DNA from: Acidimicrobiales bacterium
GTDB lineage: Bacteria; Actinomycetota; Acidimicrobiia; Acidimicrobiales; UBA8190
Assembly: GCA_030040015.1 (NCBI GenBank)
Contig: JASHUM010000122.1
Location: 1-44,152 of the forward strand
DNA: 44,152 nucleotides
Reading direction: 5' to 3'
Every line of letters begins with the position of its first letter. Position 1 is the stretch's first letter. The translations under genes were made by a program, and so were the position numbers. Below the pieces are notes generated by a model that did no database searches, was not told the DNA's origin, and was given only the letters and a program-made list of their open reading frames with translations. This document shows positions 1-7,493 of this stretch, piece by piece.

Positions 1-342
1 GTAGTCGCCGACGCGGACGGGGAGGTGCATGGTGAGCCCGGAGCCGGCGACCACCATGCCGTTGGGGAGCACGTCGATGACGTCGGCGAGCCGGGTCGCC
101 GCTGACCGAAGTGCCGACCACGTGTCGGGGCCGGCTTCGAGCAACGGGTTCAGGCTGCCTGCGGCGAGCACGCCCTCGTCGATGTCCAGGTCGAGTGCAC
201 CGCCGTGCCGGGCGGCCAGGAGATCGAGGGCAAGATCGCCGAACCGGACGACGAGTCGCGGGCCGAGGTCCCCCGGTACCGACGCCACGCCGAAGGCCAG
301 CGCCCCGACGTCTCCGCCGGGGCCGGCGCCCGGCGTGCTCAG
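1..342 (-). CDS. fahA: Fumarylacetoacetase, N-terminal part (cut by window edge)
   Basis: The last step of tyrosine breakdown is hydrolysis of fumarylacetoacetate to fumarate and acetoacetate. Only about the first 113 residues are present. They read like the N-terminal SH3-like domain of fumarylacetoacetases: a segment with FGVASVP, then a small beta-rich region (RLVVRFGDLALDLLAA), and the VGDY that leads into the family's metal-binding catalytic domain exactly at position 1. The start is unclear. No ATG or GTG lies near the expected N-terminus. A CTG at 342 would overlap the stop of the dioxygenase gene in a CTGA arrangement, with GGGG just upstream; the next in-frame candidate is a GTG well inside the conserved region. 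Identity rests on the N-terminus plus its position behind hpd and phhA. Confidence 0.75.
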   Translation of the reverse strand, partial: MSTPGAGPGGDVGALAFGVASVPGDLGPRLVVRFGDLALDLLAARHGGALDLDIDEGVLAAGSLNPLLEAGPDTWSALRSAATRLADVIDVLPNGMVVAGSGLTMHLPVRVGDY

Positions 343-1466
343 AGGTTGCCCCGTCGCGCCTGGTCGCGCTCGATGGCTTCGAAGAGCGCCTTGAAGTTCC
401 CCTCGCCGAAGCCGGTGGCGCCGCGCCGCTCGATGATCTCGAAGAACAGCGCCGGCCGGTCGGTGACGGTCTCGGTGAAGATCTGGAGCAGATGCCCGCC
501 CGGGTCCCGGTCGACCAGGATGCCCAGGCGCTCGAGGTCCGCCCACGGGAGCTCGACGCCCTCGAGACGCTGCCGAGCCTCGTCGTAGTAGGTGTCGGGG
601 ACCTCCATGAACCGCACCCCCCGAGCCGCCAAGGCGTCCACACTGGCGACGATGTCGTCGGTGCGCAGAGCCACGTGCTGCACCCCGGGCCCGTCGTAGG
701 CCTCCAGGTACTCCTGGATCTGGCTCTTGCGCCGTCCGATGGCCGGCTCGTTGATGGGCATGACGACGCGCTTTCCGTCCCACACCACGGTGGAGGCCAG
801 GGCGGAGTACTCGGTGGAGATCTGGTCCTCGGAGAAGTGCAGCATGGGTGAGAACCCGAGCACGTGGGCGTAGAAGTGCACCCAGTCGTCGAGACGACCT
901 TGCTCCACGTTTCCCACCACGTGGTCGACGGCCTTCAACCCGACCGGCGGGCCCACGGGTGTCGGGGGCAGATGGTCGGTGCCGTAGCCCGGTTCGAGGC
1001 GGGTGCCCCGGTACCTGGTCCGGTCGACGAAGGTGTGCACCGTCTCCCCGTAGGTGCCGATCTGGGCCAGAACCAGCACGCCCTGGTCGTCGACCTCCTC
1101 CCATGGATGGCGGACCGGCCGGGCGCCTCGGGACACCGCTGCGCTGAAGGCGGCCCGGGCGTCGTCGACCAACCAGGCCAGGTCGTGCACGCCGTCGCCG
1201 TGGGTGCGGACGTGGGCGGCGATGGGGGACTGCGCCTCCAAGGCGGCCGAAACCACCAGGCGGATCTCGCCCTGCTCGAGCACGTAGCTCGCCTTGTGGC
1301 GCACGCCGGTCTCGGGGCCGGCATAGGCGGTGCACGCGAAGCCGAAGACGGACATGAGGAATCCGGCCGTCGTCCGGGCGTTGCCCACCCACAGCTCGAG
1401 GCAGTCCCAGCCGAGCAGTCGCGCCGCCGGTGTGTCGACTTCTGCGGTCATGTGCGGTGCGCTCAC
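339..1466 (-). CDS. hpd: 4-hydroxyphenylpyruvate dioxygenase
   Basis: This non-haem Fe(II) enzyme turns 4-hydroxyphenylpyruvate into homogentisate in tyrosine catabolism. The 375-residue product has the usual two vicinal-oxygen-chelate halves. The expected iron ligands are visible: His182 (AVDHVVGN), His264 (GVQHVALRT) and Glu343 (FFEIIERRG). The C-terminus carries the family signature GFGEGNFKALFEAIE. The GTG start at 1466 is chosen because GGAAGGAG sits directly upstream and because it overlaps the phenylalanine hydroxylase stop as GTGA, the usual sign of translational coupling; an ATG 15 bases further in is too far from that site. It is the middle gene of a phhA-hpd-fahA operon. Confidence 0.95.
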   Translation of the reverse strand: MSAPHMTAEVDTPAARLLGWDCLELWVGNARTTAGFLMSVFGFACTAYAGPETGVRHKASYVLEQGEIRLVVSAALEAQSPIAAHVRTHGDGVHDLAWLVDDARAAFSAAVSRGARPVRHPWEEVDDQGVLVLAQIGTYGETVHTFVDRTRYRGTRLEPGYGTDHLPPTPVGPPVGLKAVDHVVGNVEQGRLDDWVHFYAHVLGFSPMLHFSEDQISTEYSALASTVVWDGKRVVMPINEPAIGRRKSQIQEYLEAYDGPGVQHVALRTDDIVASVDALAARGVRFMEVPDTYYDEARQRLEGVELPWADLERLGILVDRDPGGHLLQIFTETVTDRPALFFEIIERRGATGFGEGNFKALFEAIERDQARRGNL

Positions 1467-2302
1467 GCGGCTCCTTCCAGATGGCTTCGGTACCAGTCCT
1501 CGTCGTACTCGGAGAAGAACGTGCCCAATCGGACGACCATCTCGACGAAGCTGCCCGCCTCGAACAGGACGGGCTGGTAATGGGTGATGTCGTAGGGGGT
1601 CGTACCCATGGCGACGACGTCCCACGGCCGGATCTCGGCGTCCGGGAACTCGTCGAGCTCGCCGTAGCTCGACAGCAGGCCGGCGCCGTAGGCCTTGAGC
1701 TCGCCATCCTCGCGGACGACCCCGAACTCCAGGGTGAACCAGAACACCTTGGAGAAGAACTCGAGTGCCTCGGCGCTGTGGGTGCGGGCCGAAGCCCTCC
1801 CTGCCTTCTCGTACAGCGAGGCGAAGGTCGCCGACGCCAGCATGTTGGCGTGGCCGACGATCTCGTGGACGATGTCGGGCTCGGGTGTGTAGAAGGGCAC
1901 CGAGTGGTGGCGGACGTACTGCGTCGACAGGAACGTCCGCTCGGCCAGTGACCCGTAGAAGTCGCGCACCGGGACCAGCCCCGGGACGGGCCGGATGTGG
2001 AAGCCGGTGAGCTCGTTCACCCGTCGGTCCACCTCGTCGAGCTGGGGGACCCGCTCGGTGGGCAGGACCAGGCTGGCTGCGCCGGTCAGGTACTCGGTGC
2101 AGGCCACCCGGGCGTGCTTGGCCGCCAGCTCCGAGGAGACCAGTCGCCACAGGGCGTCCTCCTCCGCCGTGTAGCGCACGACGGGGATGGGATCACCCGG
2201 CCGGTACGCAGCCCCCAGCTCGGCGATCTCCTGCCGGCGGCCGCGGTACTCGGGATCCGAGAAGCCGGGGTGGTCCCTGGGCAGCTCCAGCGTCGCTTCC
2301 AT
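1463..2302 (-). CDS. phhA: Phenylalanine 4-hydroxylase (monodomain, bacterial type)
   Basis: Pterin- and iron-dependent hydroxylation of phenylalanine to tyrosine, the entry step to the pathway finished by the two genes downstream. The 279-residue length matches bacterial single-domain enzymes without the ACT regulatory domain of animal forms. The iron site is visible as His146 and His151 in VHEIVGHANML and Glu192 in WFTLEFGVV, followed by the typical GAGLLSSYGEL. The ATG at 2302 has GGAG five bases upstream. An open frame continues further upstream to 2512 but runs into the regulator gene and shows no family similarity. The pterin-4a-carbinolamine dehydratase that recycles the cofactor is not in this window. 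Confidence 0.95.
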   Translation of the reverse strand: MEATLELPRDHPGFSDPEYRGRRQEIAELGAAYRPGDPIPVVRYTAEEDALWRLVSSELAAKHARVACTEYLTGAASLVLPTERVPQLDEVDRRVNELTGFHIRPVPGLVPVRDFYGSLAERTFLSTQYVRHHSVPFYTPEPDIVHEIVGHANMLASATFASLYEKAGRASARTHSAEALEFFSKVFWFTLEFGVVREDGELKAYGAGLLSSYGELDEFPDAEIRPWDVVAMGTTPYDITHYQPVLFEAGSFVEMVVRLGTFFSEYDEDWYRSHLEGAA

Positions 2303-2429
2303 CTGAGCTCCATTCTGGGCCAGAGATGGCAAATCGTCCGGACAATCGACATGATTCAAGACGAAGTGATGCTTTTTGTGTTCGTCGCGCAGATAGCGTC
2401 TACGCCAGGTGCCCGAAGGGAGGTTGGTG
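2303..2429. promoter_or_regulatory. Divergent promoter region, phhA and Lrp-type regulator
   Basis: About 127 bases separate the divergent phhA and regulator starts. The segment is visibly richer in A and T than its surroundings (around 2345-2385), which suits Lrp/AsnC-type binding. An 8-bp perfect palindrome, GTCCGGAC, lies at 2336-2343. I cannot point to confident -35/-10 boxes. The ribosome site GAAGGGAGG (2415-2423) belongs to the regulator. Confidence 0.45.
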
Positions 2430-3038
2430 GTGGACGTTCTGCCCGATCTGGACGACACGGACCGGCGCATCCTCAGCGAGCTGGTGGGCGACGGCCGCAT
2501 GTCGGTCAACACGCTGGCCGAGCAGGTGGGTGTGTCCAGGGCGACGGCCTACAGCCGCCTGGAGCAGCTCCAGCGGTCCGGCGTGATCACCGGCTTCCAG
2601 GCCGTGGTGGACCCGGCCAAGGCCGGGTTGCCGGTGGCCGCCCTCATCCTGGCCAACGTGGAGCAGCACGCCTGGCAGGAGGCCCGGGACGAGCTGCTGC
2701 GCCTCCCGGGTCTCGAGTACCTGGCCTTCACGAGCGGCGGGTTCGACATGGTGCTGCTCGTCCGGGTGCCCGACATGGTGTCGCTGCGGGACGTGGTCCT
2801 GGTCCGCCTGCACGGGTCGCGCCACGTGCGCTCGACCCAGACCATCTTCGTGCTGGACGAGAGTCGCCTCCCGATCGCCTCGCCGGTGGCAGCCTCCCAG
2901 GGGGCAGCCTCCGAGGGGGCAGCCGCGCCGGGGGGCGGCGGAGGGTCCTCGGCTAGGCGGCGCGCCGGCGCGGGGCCCGGCGCACGCGGCGCACGGGCCG
3001 GTGCCACTCCGCCTCGGAGGGGTAGCCGAGGTCGGTGA
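2430..3038 (+). CDS. Lrp/AsnC-family transcriptional regulator
   Basis: A one-component regulator with an N-terminal winged helix (LDDTDRRILSELVGDGRMS, then VSRATAYSRLEQL) and a RAM effector-binding domain ending near STQTIFVLDESR. It is divergent from the phenylalanine/tyrosine genes, so it probably controls them in response to an aromatic amino acid or a pathway intermediate; this is inference. The GTG at 2430 lies six bases after GGGAGG; GTG 2427, TTG 2424 and GTG 2409 are alternatives. Unusually, about 50 residues follow the normal end of the fold. This tail contains a 15-bp imperfect triplicate repeat (AASQG, AASEG, AAAPG) and is Arg/Gly-rich. The last 86 bases overlap the convergent gene. 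Confidence 0.85.
   Translation: MDVLPDLDDTDRRILSELVGDGRMSVNTLAEQVGVSRATAYSRLEQLQRSGVITGFQAVVDPAKAGLPVAALILANVEQHAWQEARDELLRLPGLEYLAFTSGGFDMVLLVRVPDMVSLRDVVLVRLHGSRHVRSTQTIFVLDESRLPIASPVAASQGAASEGAAAPGGGGGSSARRRAGAGPGARGARAGATPPRRGSRGR
2888..2932 (+). repeat. Three 15-bp imperfect tandem repeats in regulator tail
   Basis: Units starting at 2888, 2903 and 2918 begin GGCAGCC and encode the pentapeptides AASQG, AASEG and AAAPG. They extend the C-terminus of the Lrp-type regulator beyond its normal fold. Confidence 0.75.
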
Positions 3039-3321
3039 CCGCGTCCTGCCAGGCGGCCCCGTGGCGGGAGTTGGGCGCCAGGAGATGGGCGTACTCGTGG
3101 ACCATCACCCGGGTGGGGCGGCGTGACGCCGTGAACAGGGAGCGCTCCGAGGCCACGCAGATCCACCCCAGCCAGGGATCGCGGTCACAGTTGTGGGCGT
3201 GGGCTTCGATGTCCCAGTCCGTCTGGCGGGGCCATCGCCGCCCGGCTACGCACCCTCCCACGTGCACGCCCCGACAGACCCTCGGGTCGAACCCGAATTC
3301 CTGGGCCCGGTACCACCCCAC
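2953..3321 (-). CDS. Small SprT-like zinc metalloprotein
   Basis: The 122-residue protein has a clear metalloprotease-type site, HEYAHLLAPNSRHGAAWQ: two histidines and a glutamate in HExxH, with a third histidine nine residues further on, as in the SprT/WLM-like group. The region before it (GWICVASERSLFTASRRPTRVMVHEYAH) matches the strand and helix that precede HExxH in these proteins. It lacks the C-terminal zinc ribbon of full SprT. The GTG at 3321 follows GAGGAGG at eight bases. The 3' end overlaps the convergent regulator by 86 bases. Substrate unknown; I would not assign a role in DNA-protein crosslink repair from this alone. Confidence 0.7.
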   Translation of the reverse strand: MGWYRAQEFGFDPRVCRGVHVGGCVAGRRWPRQTDWDIEAHAHNCDRDPWLGWICVASERSLFTASRRPTRVMVHEYAHLLAPNSRHGAAWQDAVTDLGYPSEAEWHRPVRRVRRAPRRRAA

Positions 3322-3405
3322 TGCTTGTCCCTCCTCGTCTCGTCGCGACGTGCTGTCGGACGCAGGGTACCTGGAGGAGGTGACGTCGTCCGACGGGTCA
3401 ACCGA

Positions 3406-4506
3406 TCAACGTCGATCGACCCGCTCTCTGGCGTCATTCGTCGACGAATGGGCCGACAAGGCGGGCGCATCGTCGGCGCGGAGACGGCGGACCTCCCGCG
3501 CCACCTCGCCGTAGGCCTCGAGCGCCCCGGGGTCCTGGCCCCACGCCGTGCCGGCGAAGTAGAGCACCAGGCGGTCGGCCACGCCGGCGAACCGCTCGAC
3601 GAGCAACCGAGGGAGCTCGGCGAAGGTCCCCTGGACCAAGAAGTGCGACAGCAGCTCGTCGTCCACGACGGCCGCCATCCCCGCCATGTCCCCTGCCTTC
3701 TGTCGCTCGCGGATGCGCGCCGTGGTGTCGGGCCGGCCCAGCAGCTCGAAGAGCATGGCGTAGTTGGGTGTCGATCCGTAGAAGGCCACCTGGGCCCGGG
3801 CCGCCTCTCGCCAGCGGGCCTGAGCGGCGTCGTCGCCAGCGGCGGTGAGGACGGGCACGGTCAGCCGCAGCCCGGCGGGGTCCCGACCCGCAGCGACGGC
3901 TCCCGCCTTGACCTGTGGCTGGACCACTTCGGTCAGGTAGCGGCGGTGGTTGAGCGGGTGCACGTGGACCCCGTCCGCCACGGTGCCGGCCACACGGAGC
4001 ATGAAGGGGTTCACGGCGGCCACGTCGACAGGGGGGTCGGGCACGTCGATGGGCCCGGGGGACCACATCGGGGGCAGCAGGCTGAGCCGGTAGAAGCGGC
4101 CCTCGAAGGCGAGGGGCGCTTCTCCCCTGAACGCCCGGAACACGGCCCGCAGGGCCTCGACGTACTCGGCCAGCCGTGGCCCGGGATGGTCGAAGGGGGC
4201 GTCGTAGCGCCGCCGCATGTGCGCTTCGACTTGCGTGCCGAGGCCCAGGCGGAACCGGCCGTGGCTCGTGTCGGCCAGCTCCCAGGCGACCTGGGCGGTG
4301 ACCATGGGGCTTCGGGGGAAGGCGACGGCGATCCCGGTGGCGAGCTCGAGCCGCTCCGAGGCCAGGGCCATCGCCGCCACCGTCAGGTAGGCGCTGCGCC
4401 CTCCCTCGGTCACCACGGCACCGGAGAAGCCCGCCTTCTCGGCGGCGTCGGCGAGCTCCTGGGCCCGGTGCAGCGGCATGCCGAAGGACATCAGGTCGAC
4501 GCGCAC
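3406..4506 (-). CDS. LLM-class F420-dependent oxidoreductase (TIGR03617-like)
   Basis: A luciferase-like TIM-barrel oxidoreductase of 366 residues. Diagnostic stretches are ERLELATGIAVAFPRSPM, GRFRLGLGTQVEAHMRRRY, LREYVEALRAVFRAF-like text and ADGVHVHPLNHRRYLTEVV, which match the subgroup I know as TIGR03617. Members use reduced coenzyme F420 or FMN; the substrate is unknown. The GTG at 4506 gives the N-terminus VRVDLMSFG, which aligns with the first strand of the family; ATG 4491 is the alternative. It is divergent from a second luciferase-like gene, with about 70 bases between the starts. The C-terminal 20 residues after REVRRLRADD look unstructured. Confidence 0.85.
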   Translation of the reverse strand: MRVDLMSFGMPLHRAQELADAAEKAGFSGAVVTEGGRSAYLTVAAMALASERLELATGIAVAFPRSPMVTAQVAWELADTSHGRFRLGLGTQVEAHMRRRYDAPFDHPGPRLAEYVEALRAVFRAFRGEAPLAFEGRFYRLSLLPPMWSPGPIDVPDPPVDVAAVNPFMLRVAGTVADGVHVHPLNHRRYLTEVVQPQVKAGAVAAGRDPAGLRLTVPVLTAAGDDAAQARWREAARAQVAFYGSTPNYAMLFELLGRPDTTARIRERQKAGDMAGMAAVVDDELLSHFLVQGTFAELPRLLVERFAGVADRLVLYFAGTAWGQDPGALEAYGEVAREVRRLRADDAPALSAHSSTNDARERVDRR

Positions 4507-4575
4507 GCCGGCGGATGCTACTGGCGGGCCCCCGCACAGGCCCGGGTAGGTTTGCCTCCCGTGCCCGTCTCGGCC

Positions 4576-5439
4576 ATGCGCGTCGGAGTCGTCGTCCCCC
4601 AGGTCGAGATGCCCGATGCCGCTGCCGTCGTCGAGCTGGCCGGCGTGGCCGAGGAGTCGGGTCTCTCCCATCTGCTCCTCTACGACCACGTCGCCGGTGT
4701 CGACCGTCGTGCACACCAGGGGTTCGTCGGCCCCTACGACATCGACGACCCGTTCCACGAGGTCTTCGTCATGCTGGGCCATCTGGCCGCCTCGTGCCGG
4801 CTCGAGCTGTGGACGGGCGTGCTCGTGCTGCCGCAGCGCCAGACCGTGCTCGTGGCCAAGCAGGCCGCCCAGGTCGACCTCCTGTCCGAGGGCCGGCTCC
4901 GGCTCGGGGTGGGCGTGGGCTGGAACGCCGACGAGTACGGAGCCCTGGGCCAGCGGTTCTCGGACCGGGGCCGGCGCTACGAGGAGCAAGTCGGGGTACT
5001 GCGCCGGTTGTGGAGCGAGGACAGCGTCACCTTCGAGGGCCTTTACCACCACTTGTCGGCTGTGGGCATCCGGCCCCTGCCCGTCCAGCGTCCCATCCCG
5101 TTGTGGATGGGAGGAGGGAACGGTCCAGGCGTCCTCGAGCGCATCGGCCGGATCTCCGACGGGTGGATCGCCATGGCCGTCCCGGGTCGAGGGCTCGAGG
5201 AGTCGTGGGCCAGGGTGCAGAAGGCGGCCGTCGACGCCGGCCGGCCCGTGGAGGCCGTGGGCCTGCACGGGATCATCCAGCCCGGTACCGATCACACGGC
5301 CGAGCGCATCCGCCGCCAGGCGGCGCGCTGGGAGGCGGCGGGGGCGACGCATCTCTCGGTGAGCGGCATGGGTGCGGGCCGGGACGCCGAGGGTCACCTC
5401 GACTTCGTGCGCCGTGCCGCCGACGCACTCCTCGGCTGA
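4576..5439 (+). CDS. LLM-class F420-dependent oxidoreductase (TIGR03619-like)
   Basis: A second luciferase-like oxidoreductase, 287 residues. It shows LLLYDHVAGVD, the long insertion before the second strand, CRLELWTGVLVLPQRQTVLVAKQAAQVDLLSEGRLRLGVGVGW-type text, and PLWMGGGN for cofactor phosphate binding, as in the TIGR03619 subgroup. It is only distantly like its divergent neighbour, so the pair is not a recent duplication. The ATG at 4576 is preferred because it begins directly at the first beta strand (MRVGVVVPQ); an upstream GTG at 4561 would add five residues and neither has a convincing ribosome site. The enoyl-CoA hydratase-like gene follows after 13 bases, which suggests a shared transcript. 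Confidence 0.87.
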   Translation: MRVGVVVPQVEMPDAAAVVELAGVAEESGLSHLLLYDHVAGVDRRAHQGFVGPYDIDDPFHEVFVMLGHLAASCRLELWTGVLVLPQRQTVLVAKQAAQVDLLSEGRLRLGVGVGWNADEYGALGQRFSDRGRRYEEQVGVLRRLWSEDSVTFEGLYHHLSAVGIRPLPVQRPIPLWMGGGNGPGVLERIGRISDGWIAMAVPGRGLEESWARVQKAAVDAGRPVEAVGLHGIIQPGTDHTAERIRRQAARWEAAGATHLSVSGMGAGRDAEGHLDFVRRAADALLG

Positions 5440-5452
5440 GCCAGGAGATCTG

Positions 5453-6262
5453 ATGCGACTGACCCGCTACGACGAGTTCGAGCACCTGTCCTTCGACCGG
5501 CGCCCGGGCGGGGTGCTCGTGATCACCTTGAACCGCCCCGACGTCCTGAACGCCGCCAACGTCCGCATGCACCGGGAGATGTCCGAGGTCTGGGCCGTGG
5601 TCGACGACGACGACTCGGTCCGGGCGTCGGTGGTGACCGGCGCCGGCCGGGCCTTCAGCGCCGGGGGTGACCTCGAGATGATCGAGGAGATGATCGACGA
5701 CTACGGCGCCACCTTGGTGCAGTGGCGCGACGCCGGCGCCATCGTGGAGCAGATGCTGTCGGCCGCCAAGCCGGTCGTCTCCGCCGTCAACGGCGTGGCG
5801 GTCGGAGCCGGATTGGCGGTCGCCCTGCTGGCGGACGTGAGCGTCATGGGGGAGAGCGCCCGACTCTCCGACGGGCATGCCCGGCTGGGGGTGGCTGCCG
5901 GGGACCACGCCGCGGTGCTCTGGCCGCTCCTGTGCGGCATGGCCAAAGCCAAGTACTACCTGATGACCGCCGATTTCGTGGACGGTCCCGAGGCTGAGCG
6001 CATCGGGCTCGTCACCAGGTGCGTGCCCGACGACCAGGTGCTGCCCGAGGCGCTGGCCATCGCCGAGCGCCTGGCGGCGGGCAGCGCCACGGCGGTGCAG
6101 TGGACCAAACGGGTCATGAACCAGTGGGTCCGCCAGGCTCTGCCCGCTTTCGGCGAATCCATGGCGCTCGAGATGCTGGGGTTCCTCGGTCCCGACGCCA
6201 AGGAGGGGGTGGCCGCCTTGCGCGACCGGCGCCCTCCCCGCTTCCCCTCTGCCCCGAGGTGA
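5453..6262 (+). CDS. Enoyl-CoA hydratase/isomerase-family protein (crotonase fold)
   Basis: A 269-residue crotonase-fold protein. The oxyanion-hole regions are visible: [14 protein letters not shown] and [19 protein letters not shown]. The catalytic glutamate normally found in a PEI/PEV motif is missing: the corresponding stretch reads [20 protein letters not shown]. This is a known-looking actinobacterial subgroup whose exact reaction is not established, so hydration of an enoyl-CoA should not be assumed. AGGAG lies five bases before the ATG at 5453. It is 13 bases behind the luciferase-like gene and probably co-transcribed with it. Confidence 0.85.
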   Translation: MRLTRYDEFEHLSFDRRPGGVLVITLNRPDVLNAANVRMHREMSEVWAVVDDDDSVRASVVTGAGRAFSAGGDLEMIEEMIDDYGATLVQWRDAGAIVEQMLSAAKPVVSAVNGVAVGAGLAVALLADVSVMGESARLSDGHARLGVAAGDHAAVLWPLLCGMAKAKYYLMTADFVDGPEAERIGLVTRCVPDDQVLPEALAIAERLAAGSATAVQWTKRVMNQWVRQALPAFGESMALEMLGFLGPDAKEGVAALRDRRPPRFPSAPR

Positions 6263-6289
6263 CCGGACCGTCCCCGGCCCCTAGGGCTA

Positions 6290-7402
6290 CTAGGCGACCG
6301 TGACCAGGGTGCCGAGCGGTGTCATGGGGAAGACGACGGCGGCGTTGGCTGGCGGCATCTCGACGCAGCCCAGGCTCTGGGGGAAGCCGTACGAGGCGCG
6401 GATGAAGCCGTGCAGGGCGTCGCCCCCGTGGAAGTAGCTGACCCAGGGAACTCCGGGGTCGTCGTAGGGGGTGCCGTCCGGGTTTGTGCCCTTCATGGTG
6501 GTCGAGACGTAGCGGGCGTACACCGGCCACGTTCCTTCGGCGGTGGCCGCCCCTTCGACCCCGGTGTTCACCGGCGTGGAGTAGAGAGGAGCACCGTTGC
6601 GCCACACCGTCAGCGACTCGGGGAGGGAGGTGGAGACGTCCACCCAGTCGTAGTCGGGGTTGGTGTCGGTCTGGTCGGCGGCGACGGCCGCCAGCAGCGC
6701 CGACCAGACCTGTGGCCCGGCCACCCCGTCGGTGGTGAGGTTCTCCTGGGCCTCGAAGGCCATGACCGCCCCGTCAGTGATGGCGTTGGCCTGCCCGGCC
6801 TGCCACAAGGCGGTGAAGTTCGACGGCATGGTGGTCCAGCGCCAGGTGAAGTTCCCCGGCTGGTCCATGGCCATCTCGGAGGGCGGGGGTGCCGGCGTCG
6901 TCGGAGCGAAGGTCAGGGGCAGGTAGTCGAGCTGGGCCAGGAGCTCCTGGGTGCGCAGCGCCGACATGGGCGCAACGGTGAACGGGATGCTGAGCGAGTC
7001 CTTCAGCCTCGAACCGTCCGCGCCGGCCATGCCTGAATCCCCGCCGGGGACCTCGATGGTCTCCTGGGCACCCGGGGGGAGGCTGGCGGTGGGGTCGAAC
7101 TGCACCGTGTTGGACGAGTTCTCCACCCAGGTTCCGGCCACGGCCGGGTCGAGGGTGGGCATCGGGGTGGAAGCGGCGAGCGGCTGGTCGAAGATCACCG
7201 TCAACTCGCTGTCGGGCGGCACCGACGTGGACCCCGTCGACGGGACGCTCGAGAGGAGGGTCAGCTTGGGGACGTCGGCCGGCCTGCCGTGGCTGAGCGC
7301 GCCGGCGTGCCGGGCGGCAGCGATCCCACCCGTTGCGGCGGCGACACCGAGGAGGACCACGGCAGCGCCCAGGAGGAATGGGCGTCGGAGAAGGCGGCGC
7401 AT
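6290..7402 (-). CDS. Secreted L,D-transpeptidase-like protein (variant YkuD motif)
   Basis: A 370-residue exported protein that probably cross-links peptidoglycan or attaches proteins to it. Residues 9-30 form a signal or anchor helix. Next comes a bacterial Ig-like segment (about 48-145), then a peptidoglycan-binding-type motif (TTDGVAGPQVWSALLAA, about 223-240), then the YkuD catalytic domain. The catalytic part reads HGFIRAS at 331 and SLGCVEM at 343-349, with nucleophile Cys346. Classical enzymes have S/T-H-G-C-V/I-R; here the His is Leu and the Arg is Glu. It stands between the enoyl-CoA hydratase-like gene (convergent, 27 bases) and glnD. Confidence 0.85.
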   Translation of the reverse strand: MRRLLRRPFLLGAAVVLLGVAAATGGIAAARHAGALSHGRPADVPKLTLLSSVPSTGSTSVPPDSELTVIFDQPLAASTPMPTLDPAVAGTWVENSSNTVQFDPTASLPPGAQETIEVPGGDSGMAGADGSRLKDSLSIPFTVAPMSALRTQELLAQLDYLPLTFAPTTPAPPPSEMAMDQPGNFTWRWTTMPSNFTALWQAGQANAITDGAVMAFEAQENLTTDGVAGPQVWSALLAAVAADQTDTNPDYDWVDVSTSLPESLTVWRNGAPLYSTPVNTGVEGAATAEGTWPVYARYVSTTMKGTNPDGTPYDDPGVPWVSYFHGGDALHGFIRASYGFPQSLGCVEMPPANAAVVFPMTPLGTLVTVA

Positions 7403-7416
7403 GCGGACCCGGGGCG

Positions 7417-7435
7417 AGAGGCTACCAGCGCCTCT
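7417..7435 (-). terminator. Possible stem-loop downstream of glnD
   Basis: AGAGGC (7417-7422) and GCCTCT (7430-7435) form a 6-bp stem with a 7-base loop, about 60 bases past the glnD stop and just upstream of the transpeptidase gene. No U-run follows, so this is weak evidence for termination. Confidence 0.3.
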
Positions 7436-7493
7436 TGCTCGGGCAATGGCAGGGGCGAAGCGTTGATCAGCGCGTGAGCAGCGGCAACGGGGG

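Noticed and set aside
3193-4575. Upstream extension of the second luciferase-like gene
   Set aside because: The frame stays open far upstream, but the extra part is antisense to another luciferase-like gene and has no family similarity; the fold starts at 4576.
4576-6262. F420 biosynthesis or beta-oxidation operon
   Set aside because: The luciferase-like proteins are F420 users, not makers, and acyl-CoA dehydrogenase, thiolase and hydroxyacyl-CoA dehydrogenase genes are absent.
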